From positions 1,376,501-1,440,500 of the forward strand of contig NZ_CP115165.1 of assembly GCF_028622095.1 (NCBI RefSeq): a stretch of 64,000 nt of DNA, written 5' to 3'. A model generated the notes under the pieces. The model ran no database searches, had not been told where the DNA came from, and was given only the letters and a program-made list of their open reading frames with translations. Of the stretch, positions 57,387-64,000 are shown piece by piece. How positions within the stretch are numbered: the stretch's first letter is position 1; each line of letters begins with the position of its first letter. The DNA comes from Deinococcus aquaticus. GTDB lineage: Bacteria; Deinococcota; Deinococci; Deinococcales; Deinococcaceae. A program made the position numbers and the translations under genes.

Positions 57387-57504
57387 GAGCATCACGCGCC
57401 GCTGTCAGAATCCCGAAATACCCCGCGTGGCACACTGAACTCCGGACCGGCAGACTCCGCGCGGTGATCCCCGCGCCCTGCCCAGCCCCCACACCCCCAA
57501 CTCA
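57387..57504. other. Intergenic, nothing recognised
   Basis: 118 nt between the repeat and the terminator hold no reading frame or structure that I can support. Confidence 0.5.
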
Positions 57505-57546
57505 GGGCCGCCCGCCGATGTTCCCCCGGCCGGGCGGCCCTTTTTT
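57505..57546 (+). terminator. Intrinsic terminator between convergent genes
   Basis: GGGCCGCCCG (57505-57514) pairs with CGGGCGGCCC (57531-57540), followed by TTTTTT (57541-57546). The strong T-run faces the plus strand. Confidence 0.9.
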
Positions 57547-57556
57547 CGCGTGGCGC

Positions 57557-59059
57557 TCAGCTCAGGCCGTACAGGTCCGCGTACTTCCCGCGCAGGTACG
57601 CGAGGTACGGCGCGGCCGTCATGCCCTGCCCGGTCGCGCGTTCCACCAGTTCGTTCGGCGTGAACGTCCGCCCCGGCGCGTACACGTGCTCGCTCAACCA
57701 GCCGTGCAGGCGACCGAACTCGCCGCGCGCGAACTCCGCGTCCAGCCCCGGATTCGCGGCGCTGGCAGAGGCGTAGAACTGCGCGCTCAGCACGTTCCCC
57801 AGCGTGTACCCCTGGAACACCCCGCCGATCCCGCCGCTGAACCAGTGCACGTCCTGAAGCACCCCGTCCACGTGACTGGGCGCGCGCAGGCCCAGGTTTG
57901 CCTCGTACGCCGCGTGCCACGCGTCCGCCAGATCAGAGACCGCCAGCGACCCGCCCAGCAGTTGCCGCTCCAGCTCGTAGCGGGTGATCACGTGCAGGTT
58001 GTACGTCAACTCGTCCGCGTCCGTGCGGATCAGGCTGCGGCGCACCACGTTCACCGCGCGGAACATCTCCTCCTCCGTCACGTCGTTCAGCTGCTCCGGG
58101 AAGGCGTCCCGGAACCGGCCGAACTGCCCCGCCCAGAACGCCCGCGAGCGGCCCACGATGTTCTCCCAGAGCCGCGACTGACTCTCATGCACCCCGGCGC
58201 TCACGCCGCCACCCAGGGGCGTGTCCAGCAGCTCTGAAGCCACGCCCTGCTCGTACAGCGCGTGACCCACCTCGTGTAGCGTCGAGTACAGCGCGTCCGT
58301 CGGGTCCGCCAGTTGCGCCCGTGTCGTGATCCGCACGTCCCGCGCGCCCAGCCGGGTCATGAACGGGTGCGCCGTCAGATCCTGCCGCCCCCGCGTGAAA
58401 TCGTACCCGTACAGCGCCCCGATCTCCTCACCCAGCCGCAACTGAGTGGGAATCGGGTACTCCCGCGCCAGGAAATCCGTCCGGGGCGCCGGGGCCGCTG
58501 CGACCGCGTCCACCAGCGGCACCAACGCCGCGCGCAACTCGGCGAACACCGCGTCCACCTGAGCGGCCGTCATGCCCTCGTCCGAACGGTCAATGAAGTA
58601 ATCCATCGGCCCCGCGAACTCCGGGAAGAACGACGCGCCCTCCAGACTTAGGTCCAGCGTCCGCTCCAGCAGCGGCACCATCCGCGCCCAGTCGTTCGCG
58701 GGCCGCGCCTCCACCCACGCCGCGTAACTCTCCCCGGCATGCTGCGACGATGCCCGCACGAACGCCGCCGGAAGCCGCGTCGCCCGCTCGAACTCCCGAC
58801 GCGCCACCGCCAGCATCCGCGCCTCCACCGGCCCCAGGTCCAGCGCGCCCGCCTGATCCAGCAGCCGCCCGTACCCCGCGTCCGTCGCCCGCCCGTGCCG
58901 CACGCCCGCCAGCAGCGCCTGCTGCCGCGCCCGGCCCGACCCCGCCGCGCCCGGCAGGTGCGTACTCTGATCCCACCCCAGCAGCGCCCCGATCCCACCC
59001 AGGTCCGCCAACTCCTGCCAGTGCGCCCGCAGCGCCACCCACGTCTCATGCTGTGTCAT
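57557..59059 (-). CDS. M32 family carboxypeptidase
   Basis: A 500-residue zinc carboxypeptidase of the Taq type (M32), which trims C-terminal residues of peptides broadly. The zinc site is STLHEVGHALYEQGVASELL (about residue 260), with HESQSRLWENIVGRSRAFWA following, both characteristic. The start region MTQHETWVALRAHWQELADL and GALLGWDQSTHLP are family-like. ATG 59059 follows TACCCT by 7 nt, which decides it over 59131. Confidence 0.94.
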   Translation of the reverse strand: MTQHETWVALRAHWQELADLGGIGALLGWDQSTHLPGAAGSGRARQQALLAGVRHGRATDAGYGRLLDQAGALDLGPVEARMLAVARREFERATRLPAAFVRASSQHAGESYAAWVEARPANDWARMVPLLERTLDLSLEGASFFPEFAGPMDYFIDRSDEGMTAAQVDAVFAELRAALVPLVDAVAAAPAPRTDFLAREYPIPTQLRLGEEIGALYGYDFTRGRQDLTAHPFMTRLGARDVRITTRAQLADPTDALYSTLHEVGHALYEQGVASELLDTPLGGGVSAGVHESQSRLWENIVGRSRAFWAGQFGRFRDAFPEQLNDVTEEEMFRAVNVVRRSLIRTDADELTYNLHVITRYELERQLLGGSLAVSDLADAWHAAYEANLGLRAPSHVDGVLQDVHWFSGGIGGVFQGYTLGNVLSAQFYASASAANPGLDAEFARGEFGRLHGWLSEHVYAPGRTFTPNELVERATGQGMTAAPYLAYLRGKYADLYGLS

Positions 59060-59066
59060 GACCCGC

Positions 59067-59072
59067 AGGGTA
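59067..59072 (-). promoter_or_regulatory. Leaderless-type -10 box, M32 gene
   Basis: TACCCT lies 7 nt before ATG 59059. Confidence 0.55.
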
Positions 59073-59121
59073 CCGCGCACCTGCGGCAGATCGCGCGCCG
59101 ACCGGATGTCAGACTGCCCGC

Positions 59122-60960
59122 ATGCCCACACCCCTGCCGCTGGAGGAACTCGTCACCCTGCCCATCACGATGGGCCTGACCGTCTCGCCGGACGGTGAGC
59201 ACGTCGCGTACTACGACAACCGCAGCGGCCGCATGGAACTGTGCAGCCTGCACCTGCGCACCCGCGAGCGCCGCCAGCACACCAGCGGGCAGGCCCCCGC
59301 CACCCCCCGCAGCGCCCCCGTCTGGAGTGCCGACAGCCGCGCCCTGTTCCTCGCCTGGGACCACGACGGGAACGAACGCACCGCCCTGCACGTCCTCACC
59401 CTGGACACCGGTGAAGTGCGCGCCCTGCACCACCAGCCCGGCAGCATGGACTTCCCCGTGCATGCCCACCCGGACGGCACGCGCCTGCTCGTGAACTCCA
59501 CGCGCGGCGGTCAGATGAACGTCTGGCAGTACGACCTGACCCGCAGCGGCGAGGACGCCTGGACGCCCCTGACCACGCAGCCCAACAGCACCCAGGCGGT
59601 CGCTTACAGCCCCGACGGCGGCCGCATCAGCCTGAACACCAACGAGAGCCCCGACCTGCGTAACATGGACGGGTACGTCATGAATGCCGACGGCACGGGA
59701 ATGCGCCGCGTGCTGCACGTTCAGGAAGGCACCCGCGAGAGCGTCGGACACTGGCACCCGGATGGCACGCACCTGACCGCCGCCAGCGACGCCGCCGGGC
59801 ACAGCCGCGCCGGACTGCTCGACCTGACCAGCGGCGAGGTGAAGTGGTTCACGCCCGAAGGCGGACCCGAGGAGACCCCCGGCCGCATCAGCCCGGACGG
59901 CCAGTGGCTGAGCGTCACCCGCAACGCCGACAGCACCCTCACGCCGCTGCTGTACAGCCTGGACACGGCCGCCCCCCGCGCCCTGCACCTGCCGCCGGGC
60001 CTGAGTAGCGGCACCCAGTACGCCCTCGGGCATCAGCTGCTCGTGGGGCACGCCACCACCACCACCCGCGCGGACGTCCTCCTGTACGACCTGACCACCG
60101 ACACTACCAGCACCCTGATCCCCGCCGAATACGGCACCCTGAACCCCGAACAGTTCACGCCCGGCCAGTACGTGCACTACCCCAGCCCCAGCGCCCACGA
60201 CCCGCAGGTACAGGTGCCCGCCATCCTCTACGCACCCACTGGTCTCGACCCGGCCGTCCGCCACCCCGCCCTCGTGCACGCGCACGGCGGCCCCACCGCG
60301 CAGTTCTTCCGTACCTTCGACGACGAGGTGCAATACCTCGTCAGCCTCGGTTACACCGTCATCTGCCCCAACGTGCGCGGCAGCACCGGCTACGGCACCC
60401 CCTGGCGCGACGCGAACCTGCGCGACTGGGGCGGCCGCGACCTGCAGGACATCGCCGCCGCCGCCTTGTACCTCGCCACGCTTCCCCACGTCGATCCCGC
60501 CCGCATCGGTCTGTATGGCGGAAGCTACGGCGGTTACCTCTCGTACCTCGCGCCCGTCAAACACCCCGACCTGTTCAAAGTCGCCATTCCCATCGTCGGG
60601 ATCACCGACCTGCACCAGCTGCACGCCGACAACAGCCGCGACATCCCTCAGCTCGCCTACTACTTCCGCACCATGATGGGCCACCCCGACGAGCACGCCG
60701 ACCTGTGGCGCGACCGCAGCGCCATCACCCACGCCGCGAACCTCAACGCTCACCTGCTCATCCTGCACGGCACCAACGACCCCCGCTGCCCGATCAACCA
60801 GGCCCGGAGCTTCCGCGACGCCCTGAACGCCACCGGCAAACACGAAGGGCAGGACTACGAGTACGTGGAATTCGACGACCAGGGCCACGGCACCGCCGAC
60901 CCCGCCGCCCGCATCCGCACCACCGGGCTCATCGCCGACTACCTCGCCCGGCACCTGTAA
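59122..60960 (+). CDS. S9 family prolyl oligopeptidase-like peptidase
   Basis: A 612-residue serine peptidase. The first ~350 residues are a beta-propeller (repeats such as GLTVSPDGEHVAYYDN and AVAYSPDGGRISLNTNES) that gates access. The alpha/beta-hydrolase part carries the nucleophile in LYGGSYGGYLSYL (about 468), the Asp in LHGTNDPRCPINQ (about 550) and the His in DDQGHGTADP (about 590). HAHGGPTAQFF is the oxyanion region. No signal peptide is seen. CAGACT, a -10 variant, is 6 nt before the ATG. Confidence 0.93.
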   Translation: MPTPLPLEELVTLPITMGLTVSPDGEHVAYYDNRSGRMELCSLHLRTRERRQHTSGQAPATPRSAPVWSADSRALFLAWDHDGNERTALHVLTLDTGEVRALHHQPGSMDFPVHAHPDGTRLLVNSTRGGQMNVWQYDLTRSGEDAWTPLTTQPNSTQAVAYSPDGGRISLNTNESPDLRNMDGYVMNADGTGMRRVLHVQEGTRESVGHWHPDGTHLTAASDAAGHSRAGLLDLTSGEVKWFTPEGGPEETPGRISPDGQWLSVTRNADSTLTPLLYSLDTAAPRALHLPPGLSSGTQYALGHQLLVGHATTTTRADVLLYDLTTDTTSTLIPAEYGTLNPEQFTPGQYVHYPSPSAHDPQVQVPAILYAPTGLDPAVRHPALVHAHGGPTAQFFRTFDDEVQYLVSLGYTVICPNVRGSTGYGTPWRDANLRDWGGRDLQDIAAAALYLATLPHVDPARIGLYGGSYGGYLSYLAPVKHPDLFKVAIPIVGITDLHQLHADNSRDIPQLAYYFRTMMGHPDEHADLWRDRSAITHAANLNAHLLILHGTNDPRCPINQARSFRDALNATGKHEGQDYEYVEFDDQGHGTADPAARIRTTGLIADYLARHL

Positions 60961-61026
60961 CCAAGCCATTCAGTCTGCGCCAACTGGCCGATTCCCCACC
61001 CGCCTCACCCCGCGCAGACTGGGCGC

Positions 61027-61542
61027 ATGACCGACCCCGCCCTCTCCCGGCGCCTCTCGTACCTGCTGCGTCACGCCCCGCACGAGGCGGGCCTGACTCT
61101 CGCGCCCGGCGGATGGGTGCCGCTCGCGCCCGTGCTGACGCACCTGAACACCACCCGCGCCCAGGTCGAAGCCGTCGTCGCGGGGAGCGATAAGCAACGC
61201 TTCAGCCTGCGCGGCGACCACATCCGCGCCAACCAGGGGCACAGCGTGCCCGTCGACCTGCAACTGCATCCCAGCGTGCCGCCCGCCCTGCTGTATCACG
61301 GCACGCACGCGGGCGCCCTGCCTGCCATCCGCGAGGGTGGACTGCGCTCCATGAACCGCCACCACGTCCACCTCTCGCCCGACCCGGACACCGCCCGGCG
61401 AGTCGGCGCGCGGCGCGGCCCGCCCATCACTCTCACCATCCGGGCAGGGGAGATGCACACCGCCGGACACGTGCTGTTCGTCAGCGAGAACGGCGTGTGG
61501 CTGGTGGACATGGTGCCGCCTGCGTTCATCGACGGTGCATAA
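61027..61542 (+). CDS. kptA: RNA 2'-phosphotransferase KptA/Tpt1
   Basis: A 171-residue enzyme that moves an internal RNA 2'-phosphate to NAD+, giving ADP-ribose 1'',2''-cyclic phosphate and nicotinamide. Family blocks are SRRLSYLLRHAPHEAGLTLA, LLYHGTHAGALPAIREGGLR and MNRHHVHLSPDPDTARRVGA, with the catalytic Arg-His-Arg-Arg-type residues in place. In bacteria its physiological RNA substrate is not clear. It releases nicotinamide, the substrate of NadV elsewhere in this window. CAGACT is 6 nt before the ATG. Confidence 0.92.
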   Translation: MTDPALSRRLSYLLRHAPHEAGLTLAPGGWVPLAPVLTHLNTTRAQVEAVVAGSDKQRFSLRGDHIRANQGHSVPVDLQLHPSVPPALLYHGTHAGALPAIREGGLRSMNRHHVHLSPDPDTARRVGARRGPPITLTIRAGEMHTAGHVLFVSENGVWLVDMVPPAFIDGA

Positions 61543-61605
61543 GGCATGAAAACGGTTGCTGTTCGTGCCGTGCTGGACGGTAGAAATCAGGCCGGCCGAT
61601 AGGGG

Positions 61606-61634
61606 TTGACGTGCCCTGCATACTGGGGTATCCT
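61606..61634 (+). promoter_or_regulatory. Sigma-70 promoter without an obvious gene
   Basis: TTGACG (61606-61611), 17-nt spacer, TATCCT (61629-61634). It faces a terminator only about 10 nt past the expected start of transcription. Confidence 0.65.
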
Positions 61635-61645
61635 TTCCTTATCAC

Positions 61646-61672
61646 CGCCGAAGAAGGCGGGTTTTTCGTTTT
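61646..61672 (+). terminator. Hairpin with T-run right after the orphan promoter
   Basis: CCGCC and GGCGG arms around GAAGAA, then GTTTTTCG. The resulting RNA would be about 30 nt. Confidence 0.6.
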
Positions 61673-61922
61673 AGGCTATTTTCCCTGCTTTGCCCCACCC
61701 CCAGCCCCAGAGGGACGGGGGAGCCAAAGTCGGCACTGGGCAAGAGGTTTGACTGACGCAGCCGCTGGTGGTTTGCGTTCTGCTTTTTTCCCTCTCCCCC
61801 TGCGAGAGAGGGAGGGAGGCGCGAAGCGACGGAAGGGTGTGGGGACGCGCGGCCACCATCATGTGCAGGAGGAACGCGACCGTACTGGGTCAACTGTGGG
61901 AGCGGGGTTTCGCGCTTCGGGC
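61673..61922. repeat. Intergenic repeat region before the sirtuin gene
   Basis: 61686-61760 is a family II copy: CCCCACCCCCAGCCCC, a GGGGGAGC arm and CACTGGGCAAGAGGTTTGACTGA, as in the 31-kb foldback. 61790-61830 is another palindrome (CCCTCTCCCCCTGCGAGAGAGGGAGGG). No gene is seen. Confidence 0.65.
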
Positions 61923-61928
61923 TACCCT
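61923..61928 (+). promoter_or_regulatory. Leaderless-type -10 box, sirtuin gene
   Basis: TACCCT lies 6 nt before ATG 61935. Confidence 0.55.
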
Positions 61929-61934
61929 GCCCCT

Positions 61935-62669
61935 ATGGATCTCGCTGCTGCCCGCGCCGCCCTGCAAGCCGCCTCTCGCGTTGCTGTGCTGACCGGCGCG
62001 GGCGTCAGTGCCGAGAGCGGCATTCCCACCTTCCGGGACGCGCAGACCGGCCACTGGGCGCGCTTCAAACCTCAGGATCTCGCCAGTCCGCCCGCGTACC
62101 GCCGCGACCCGGAGATGGTGTGGGAGTGGTACGCGGGCCGCTACCGGGACGTGCTGGCCGCGCAGCCGAACGAGGCTCACCACCTGCTCGCCCGGCTGGA
62201 GCGCGAGAAGGGCGCGGGCTTCTTCCTCGCCACGCAGAACGTGGATGGCCTGCACCACCGCGCGGGCAGCGGTACGCACGGCGGCACGGTCGTGGAACTG
62301 CACGGCAACCTCCTCAGCGCCCGGGACGAGGTGACGGGCGAAATCCACCCCCTCGCCGCGCCCGCCGAACTGGTCACGCCGCCCACCTCGCCGCTCGGGA
62401 ACCGCATGCGGCCCAACGTCGTCTGGTTCGGCGAACTCCTGCCCGAGGACGCCCTGGAAGCCGCGCAGGACGCCTTCGCCGCCGCCCAGGTCGCGCTGGT
62501 CATCGGCACCAGCGGGGCCGTGTACCCCGCCGCCGGACTGGCCGCCGAGACGCTGCGGCGCGGCGGGATCGCCATCGAGATCAACCCTACCGACACCGAG
62601 ATCTCGCACCAGATGACCTTCGCCGTGCGGGACGTCGCGTCACGCGGACTCGCCGCGCTGCTCGAATGA
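61935..62669 (+). CDS. Sirtuin-type NAD-dependent protein deacylase lacking the zinc cysteines
   Basis: A 244-residue SIR2-family enzyme that removes acyl groups from lysine, consuming NAD+. NAD-binding LTGAGVSAESGIPTFRD, TQNVDGLHHRAGS with the following catalytic His in VVELHGNL, VVWFGELLP and VIGTSGAVYPAAG are intact. VWEWYAGRYR carries the Y-x-x-R pair of CobB/SIRT5-type desuccinylases. The usual C-x2-C ... C-x2-C zinc module between ELHGNL and RPNVVWFGE is present in length but has no Cys; the whole protein has none. ATG 61935 is fixed by the TACCCT box. It overlaps the next gene by ATGA. Confidence 0.9.
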   Translation: MDLAAARAALQAASRVAVLTGAGVSAESGIPTFRDAQTGHWARFKPQDLASPPAYRRDPEMVWEWYAGRYRDVLAAQPNEAHHLLARLEREKGAGFFLATQNVDGLHHRAGSGTHGGTVVELHGNLLSARDEVTGEIHPLAAPAELVTPPTSPLGNRMRPNVVWFGELLPEDALEAAQDAFAAAQVALVIGTSGAVYPAAGLAAETLRRGGIAIEINPTDTEISHQMTFAVRDVASRGLAALLE

Positions 62670-63472
62670 AGAAAGGACTCGTCCCGGCGCGCATCTGGGG
62701 CCTGCTCGCCAGCGAGGCCGACCGCGTGGTGCTCTTCCGGCGCGGCCCCTCACGCTGGACGCGCGTGTACCTGTGGGACACCGCCACCGACACCCTCTCG
62801 CCCGGATCGTGGTTCCACGGGCGGCTGTACGAGTGGATGAGCGACCTCTCTCCCGACGGCGAGCACCTGCTGTACCACGCGCAGAACGAGTCAAAACGGC
62901 AGCAGGCGCTGGCAATGGAACGCTACGGCGTCAGAATGTGGGACTGGACGGCTCTGTCGAAACCGCCGCAGGTTCACGCCATCGGACTGTGGAACGCCTC
63001 GGACGGCTGGAGCGGTGGCGGCGCGTTCCGGGACTCACGGACGATTCAGGTCAACCACACCGACCTGACGAAACAGCAACTGATTCGCCCGCCGGGTTTT
63101 GAGGTCCTGCATCCTACGGGCACGTTGCGGGTGGATACCTTCCGCGTCGTATTGAAACGGACGGGTTGGCACGTCGCTCATCAGCCGAGACGCTGGATCG
63201 GCATGGGTGAAGCGGACCCGTTCACCCTGCGTAAGAAGTCACTGGAACTGAATTTCATCAGCGATCAGCGGTATCACCGCTTCGTCCGGTACCGCTGGCT
63301 GGCGGAAGGACCGTCGCCCGATCTGGAGGGTGCGACCTGGGCCGACCTCGACCGTCGGGGGCGGCTGTTGATCGCCCGCGCCGGACGCGTGTTCATCTGG
63401 CGCGGGGGGCAGGAGGCGGAACTGGCGGACCTGAACGCCGACCAGCCGCCCCGCCCGGCTCAGCCCGCGTAG
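62666..63472 (+). CDS. Unknown protein coupled to the sirtuin
   Basis: A 268-residue soluble protein rich in Trp, Arg and Asp, which I do not recognise. It has beta-propeller-like strands (RVVLFRRGPSRWTRVYLWDT, DLSPDGEHLLYHAQNE, LIARAGRVFIWRGGQEAEL) without a full repeat series. It starts in the ATGA overlap with the sirtuin stop, so the two are co-translated. Its 3' end overlaps the convergent NmrA-like gene by 13 nt. A role with the sirtuin is inference from position only. Confidence 0.7.
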   Translation: MKKGLVPARIWGLLASEADRVVLFRRGPSRWTRVYLWDTATDTLSPGSWFHGRLYEWMSDLSPDGEHLLYHAQNESKRQQALAMERYGVRMWDWTALSKPPQVHAIGLWNASDGWSGGGAFRDSRTIQVNHTDLTKQQLIRPPGFEVLHPTGTLRVDTFRVVLKRTGWHVAHQPRRWIGMGEADPFTLRKKSLELNFISDQRYHRFVRYRWLAEGPSPDLEGATWADLDRRGRLLIARAGRVFIWRGGQEAELADLNADQPPRPAQPA

Positions 63473-64000
63473 GGGTTGGGGCGCGTGGCCTCCTGCGCGA
63501 GCCACTGCGCCCAGGTGCGGCCCACGCCGCTCAGGTCCGGGCGGGTCAGGGGCGTGAAGCGCCGCGCGGCCGGGATAGGCACGAGGCGGGTGCGTGCACC
63601 GGTCGCGTCGGCCCAGCTGCGCGCCAGTTCCGGCAGTGGGATGACCTGTGGTCCGACGATGTCCGGCGCGCGGCCCTGCGGGTCGCCCAGTGCCACCTGC
63701 GCCACCCCGGCGGCGGCGGCGTGGATGTCCACCGGCTGGAGGGGCAGGCCCGGCAGGGGCAGCAGCGGCGCGCGGGTCAGGCGCGACAGCATGAACGCCA
63801 CGAACTCGTGGAACTGCGTGGCGCGCACCACCGTGAACGGCACGCCACCCGCCGTGACCAGCGCCTCCGAGTGCGTCTTGGCGCGGTAGTAAGGGAAGGC
63901 CCGCACCTGATCGCAGCCCACGATGCTGACGTACACGACGTGCCGCACGCCCGCCTCCCGCGCCGCCGCGAGGAGCACGCCGGTCATCTCGACGTCCGCC
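63460..64000 (-). CDS. NmrA-like NAD(P)-binding protein, 3' part (starts beyond the window)
   Basis: The last ~180 residues of an atypical short-chain dehydrogenase. The Rossmann start lies outside the window. Visible are VRHVVYVSIVGCDQVRAFPY, the YYRAKTHSEALVTAGGVPFT block with the Tyr-x3-Lys-like pair, VRATQFHEFVAFML and VDIHAAAAGVAQVALGDPQG. These match NmrA/complex-I-assembly-like proteins of the kind that bind NAD(P) with or without catalysis. Met at 63987 is internal, since conserved sequence precedes it. Confidence 0.8.
   Translation of the reverse strand, partial: ADVEMTGVLLAAAREAGVRHVVYVSIVGCDQVRAFPYYRAKTHSEALVTAGGVPFTVVRATQFHEFVAFMLSRLTRAPLLPLPGLPLQPVDIHAAAAGVAQVALGDPQGRAPDIVGPQVIPLPELARSWADATGARTRLVPIPAARRFTPLTRPDLSGVGRTWAQWLAQEATRPNPYAG

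Noticed and set aside
54981..57395. Minus-strand frame of 804 codons opposite the GDPD-propeller gene
   Set aside because: It mirrors the codon pattern of the real gene and runs through a family III repeat.
59056..60969. Minus-strand frame of 637 codons opposite the S9 peptidase
   Set aside because: Gly/Val/Ala-rich shadow; the plus strand has all catalytic motifs of the peptidase.
61611..61934. N-terminal extension of the sirtuin
   Set aside because: It would translate the orphan terminator and two repeats; the conserved domain and a TACCCT box place the start at 61935.

Overview
The window looks like a chromosomal segment of a Deinococcus-type bacterium. This is inferred from a very high GC content, several Nudix hydrolases, cytoplasmic-repair and stress genes, short palindromic GC-rich intergenic repeats, and many genes whose start codon lies only 5-7 nt after a TANNNT box with no Shine-Dalgarno, the leaderless-mRNA pattern described for Deinococcus. 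No phage, plasmid, transposase or CRISPR locus is visible. One tRNA (Gln, TTG) is present. About 58 protein genes are supported.

Layout. 1-9.3 kb: end of a Nudix gene, a DUF559 nuclease-like gene boxed by inverted repeats, pheT, an exported protein, a tandem-Nudix gene coupled to a creatininase, a lipoprotein, a second closely related Nudix gene, and a metY-type sulfhydrylase. 9.3-12.4 kb: membrane GGDEF protein, TM2 protein, methyltransferase. 12.4-17.2 kb: a six-gene, mostly ATGA-coupled operon nadV-X-Y-Z-pnuC-nadR for nicotinamide / nicotinamide-riboside salvage, with three unrecognised genes inside it. 17.4-22.7 kb: a large G8-domain lipoprotein, a leucine-rich-repeat protein, and a dienoyl-CoA reductase / enoyl-CoA hydratase-isomerase pair. 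22.8-25 kb: CHASE3-HAMP histidine kinase coupled to a stand-alone receiver. 25-33.7 kb: Gly-rich protein, PdxY, Ppx/GppA, SgrR-like regulator divergent from an MFS exporter, a 0.5-kb foldback repeat, tandem GNAT, DUF99 protein. 33.8-43.3 kb: DUF4384/PEGA protein, M3 peptidase, PSP1, RidA, a frameshifted PP2C phosphatase, HD-GYP protein, MgsA, DUF1206, YbjN-like protein.

43.4-48.7 kb: bifunctional NadM-Nudix with a 37-C homopolymer inside its start region, an Imm10-like orphan, an MrfA-like helicase with a UvrD-type C-terminal Tudor domain, tRNA-Gln, and a second DUF4384 gene. 48.8-57.2 kb: MerR/GyrI regulator, UgpQ-type phosphodiesterase, NmrA-type oxidoreductase, and a glycerol-3-phosphate-type importer (ugpB, ugpA, ugpE, no ATPase) followed by a phytase-like propeller carrying an inserted GDPD domain. 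57.5-64 kb: M32 carboxypeptidase, S9 peptidase, KptA/Tpt1, a cysteine-free sirtuin coupled to an unknown gene, and the end of an NmrA-type gene.

Themes. NAD runs through the window: two NAD-synthesis loci (nadV/pnuC/nadR and nadM-nudix) and two NAD consumers (KptA, sirtuin). Phosphodiester uptake and hydrolysis form a second theme (two GDPD proteins around an Ugp importer). Three repeat families lie between genes. The most striking is a ~135-157-bp structured element whose full copies all begin on the last base of a stop codon.
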